From ZCTH02-B3 sp036563895 (GTDB taxonomy: Bacteria; Bacillota; Bacilli; Paenibacillales; Paenibacillaceae): a stretch of DNA of 25,883 nucleotides. A program made the translations under genes and the position numbers. A model generated the notes under the pieces. That model saw nothing but the letters and a program-made list of their open reading frames with translations, was not told the DNA's origin and made no database searches. The stretch covers positions 1 to 25,883 of the forward strand of contig DATCLN010000067.1 in NCBI GenBank assembly GCA_036563895.1, given 5' to 3'. Below are positions 25,115 to 25,883 of this stretch, piece after piece (position 1 is the stretch's first letter; the number at the start of each line of letters is the position of its first letter).

Positions 25115-25883
25115 ATGCCGGAGGGAATCATCGTCAAGGCGCTGAGCGGCTACTACTTTGTCCAGCCCGCGGACGGCGGCGAGATCCTTCGCTGCCGGGC
25201 CCGCGGCGTTTTCAAGCTGCGGGGGGTGTCGCCGCTGGTGGGCGACCGCGTCCGCTTCGAGGCGGCCGGAGGCGGGGAAGGCACGGTGCGGGAGATTCTG
25301 CCGCGTTCGTCGGAGCTGGTCCGGCCGCCGGTGGCCAACGTGGACCTGGCGGTGCTCGTGTTCTCGGTGGTGCGCCCGGAGCTGAACCTGACGCTGCTGG
25401 ACAAGTTTCTGGTGCACGTGGAAGCCAAGCGGCTGGAGGCGCTCATCGTCTTTACCAAGATCGACGCCATCGATGAGGCGCCCGACCCGCGGCGCGTGCG
25501 CGAACAGCTGGAGCACGCCTGCCGGCTGTACGGCTCCATCGGCTATCCGGCCGTGCGGACCAGCGCGCTGAAGGGCGAAGGGATGGACGAGCTGCGCGGG
25601 CGGCTTGCCGGCAGGGTGGCCGTGCTGGCCGGCCAGTCCGGCGTCGGCAAGTCGACCCTGCTCAACGCCCTCGTGCCGGGTGTGGCGCTGGAGACGGGGG
25701 AAATCAGCGAGCGGCTCGGCCGCGGCCGCCACACGACGCGCCACGTGGAACTGATCCGTTTGCCCGGGGGCGGTCTGGTGGCGGATACGCCGGGATTCAG
25801 CCAGCTGGATTTCCGGGAGCTCGGCGTGGACGAAATCGGGATGCTTCCGGGAATTCCGCTCCCTCGCCGCCGGGTGCCGGTTC
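25115..25883 (+). CDS. rsgA: Ribosome small-subunit GTPase RsgA, partial, with apparent frameshift
   Basis: A circularly permuted GTPase that tests 30S maturation (CpgA/YloQ in B. subtilis). Seen are the OB-fold (GIIVKALSGYYFV, RGVFKLRGVSPLVGDRV), then NVDLAVLVFSV, FTKIDAID (G4), TSALKGEGM (G5), GQSGVGKSTLLNAL (G1), GRGRHTTRHVEL (G2) and VADTPGFSQLDF (G3). After GVDEIG (to 25840) the frame reads text unlike RsgA. The next frame from 25842 reads CFREFRSLAAGCRF, which is the expected start of the C-terminal zinc domain. So one extra base or two missing bases lie near 25838-25842. The gene continues beyond the window. ATG 25115 has only a distant GGGGGGAAAG upstream. Confidence 0.9.
   Translation, partial: MPEGIIVKALSGYYFVQPADGGEILRCRARGVFKLRGVSPLVGDRVRFEAAGGGEGTVREILPRSSELVRPPVANVDLAVLVFSVVRPELNLTLLDKFLVHVEAKRLEALIVFTKIDAIDEAPDPRRVREQLEHACRLYGSIGYPAVRTSALKGEGMDELRGRLAGRVAVLAGQSGVGKSTLLNALVPGVALETGEISERLGRGRHTTRHVELIRLPGGGLVADTPGFSQLDFRELGVDEIGMLPGIPLPRRRVPV

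Overview
The window is about 26 kb of GC-rich DNA (roughly two thirds G+C by eye) from a Gram-positive bacterium, most likely a member of the Paenibacillaceae. The evidence is gene order. The block rqcH(yloA) <> yloB > remA > gmk > rpoZ > coaBC > priA > def > fmt > rsmB > rlmN > prpC > prkC > rsgA follows the yloA-to-cpgA region of Bacillus subtilis almost gene for gene. The ylbF-ylbG pair and a bacterial XPB helicase with its partner protein lie on the other side. Start sites mostly carry strong GGAGG-type ribosome sites, and many genes overlap by ATGA/GTGA, as expected of long Firmicute operons.

Layout. Positions 1-611 (minus) hold the N-terminal part of a CoA-transferase A subunit. Positions 612-959 are a divergent control region with back-to-back promoters and, on the CoA-transferase side, a leader containing two inverted repeats. 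Positions 960-4516 encode XPB and its helicase-associated partner, overlapping by one base. Positions 4554-5328 encode YlbF and YlbG. A convergent terminator zone (5374-5420) separates them from rqcH (5472-7238, minus). A Ca2+-type P-ATPase (7416-10169) runs divergently from rqcH. A fused homocysteine methyltransferase/methylenetetrahydrofolate reductase follows (10312-12318). A promoter and a leader of about 200 nt then precede remA-gmk-rpoZ, which end at a terminator-like hairpin. coaBC-priA-def-fmt (13788-19036) follow. A 511-bp gap carries a four-copy symmetric repeat. rsmB-rlmN-prpC-prkC-rsgA (19548 to the window end) complete the region.

How the genes work together. This is mostly core growth and translation machinery: nucleotide and CoA supply (gmk, coaBC), transcription (rpoZ), replication restart (priA), N-terminal formyl cycling (fmt, def), rRNA/tRNA methylation (rsmB, rlmN), ribosome assembly (rsgA) and ribosome rescue (rqcH). 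The PrpC/PrkC phosphatase-kinase pair monitors the cell wall. RemA and YlbF connect to biofilm and sporulation control. XPB and its partner probably act in DNA repair or transcription-coupled processes.

The genes are conventional. The unexplained signals are non-coding or structural: the exactly symmetric repeat array at 19223-19408; the long hairpin in the CoA-transferase leader; a remA leader with a 14-nt identity to antisense 16S rRNA; the absence of yloC from its usual place; in-frame minisatellites in the XPB partner; and an apparent frameshift in rsgA just before the window end. No mobile element, CRISPR array, tRNA or functional rRNA gene was seen.
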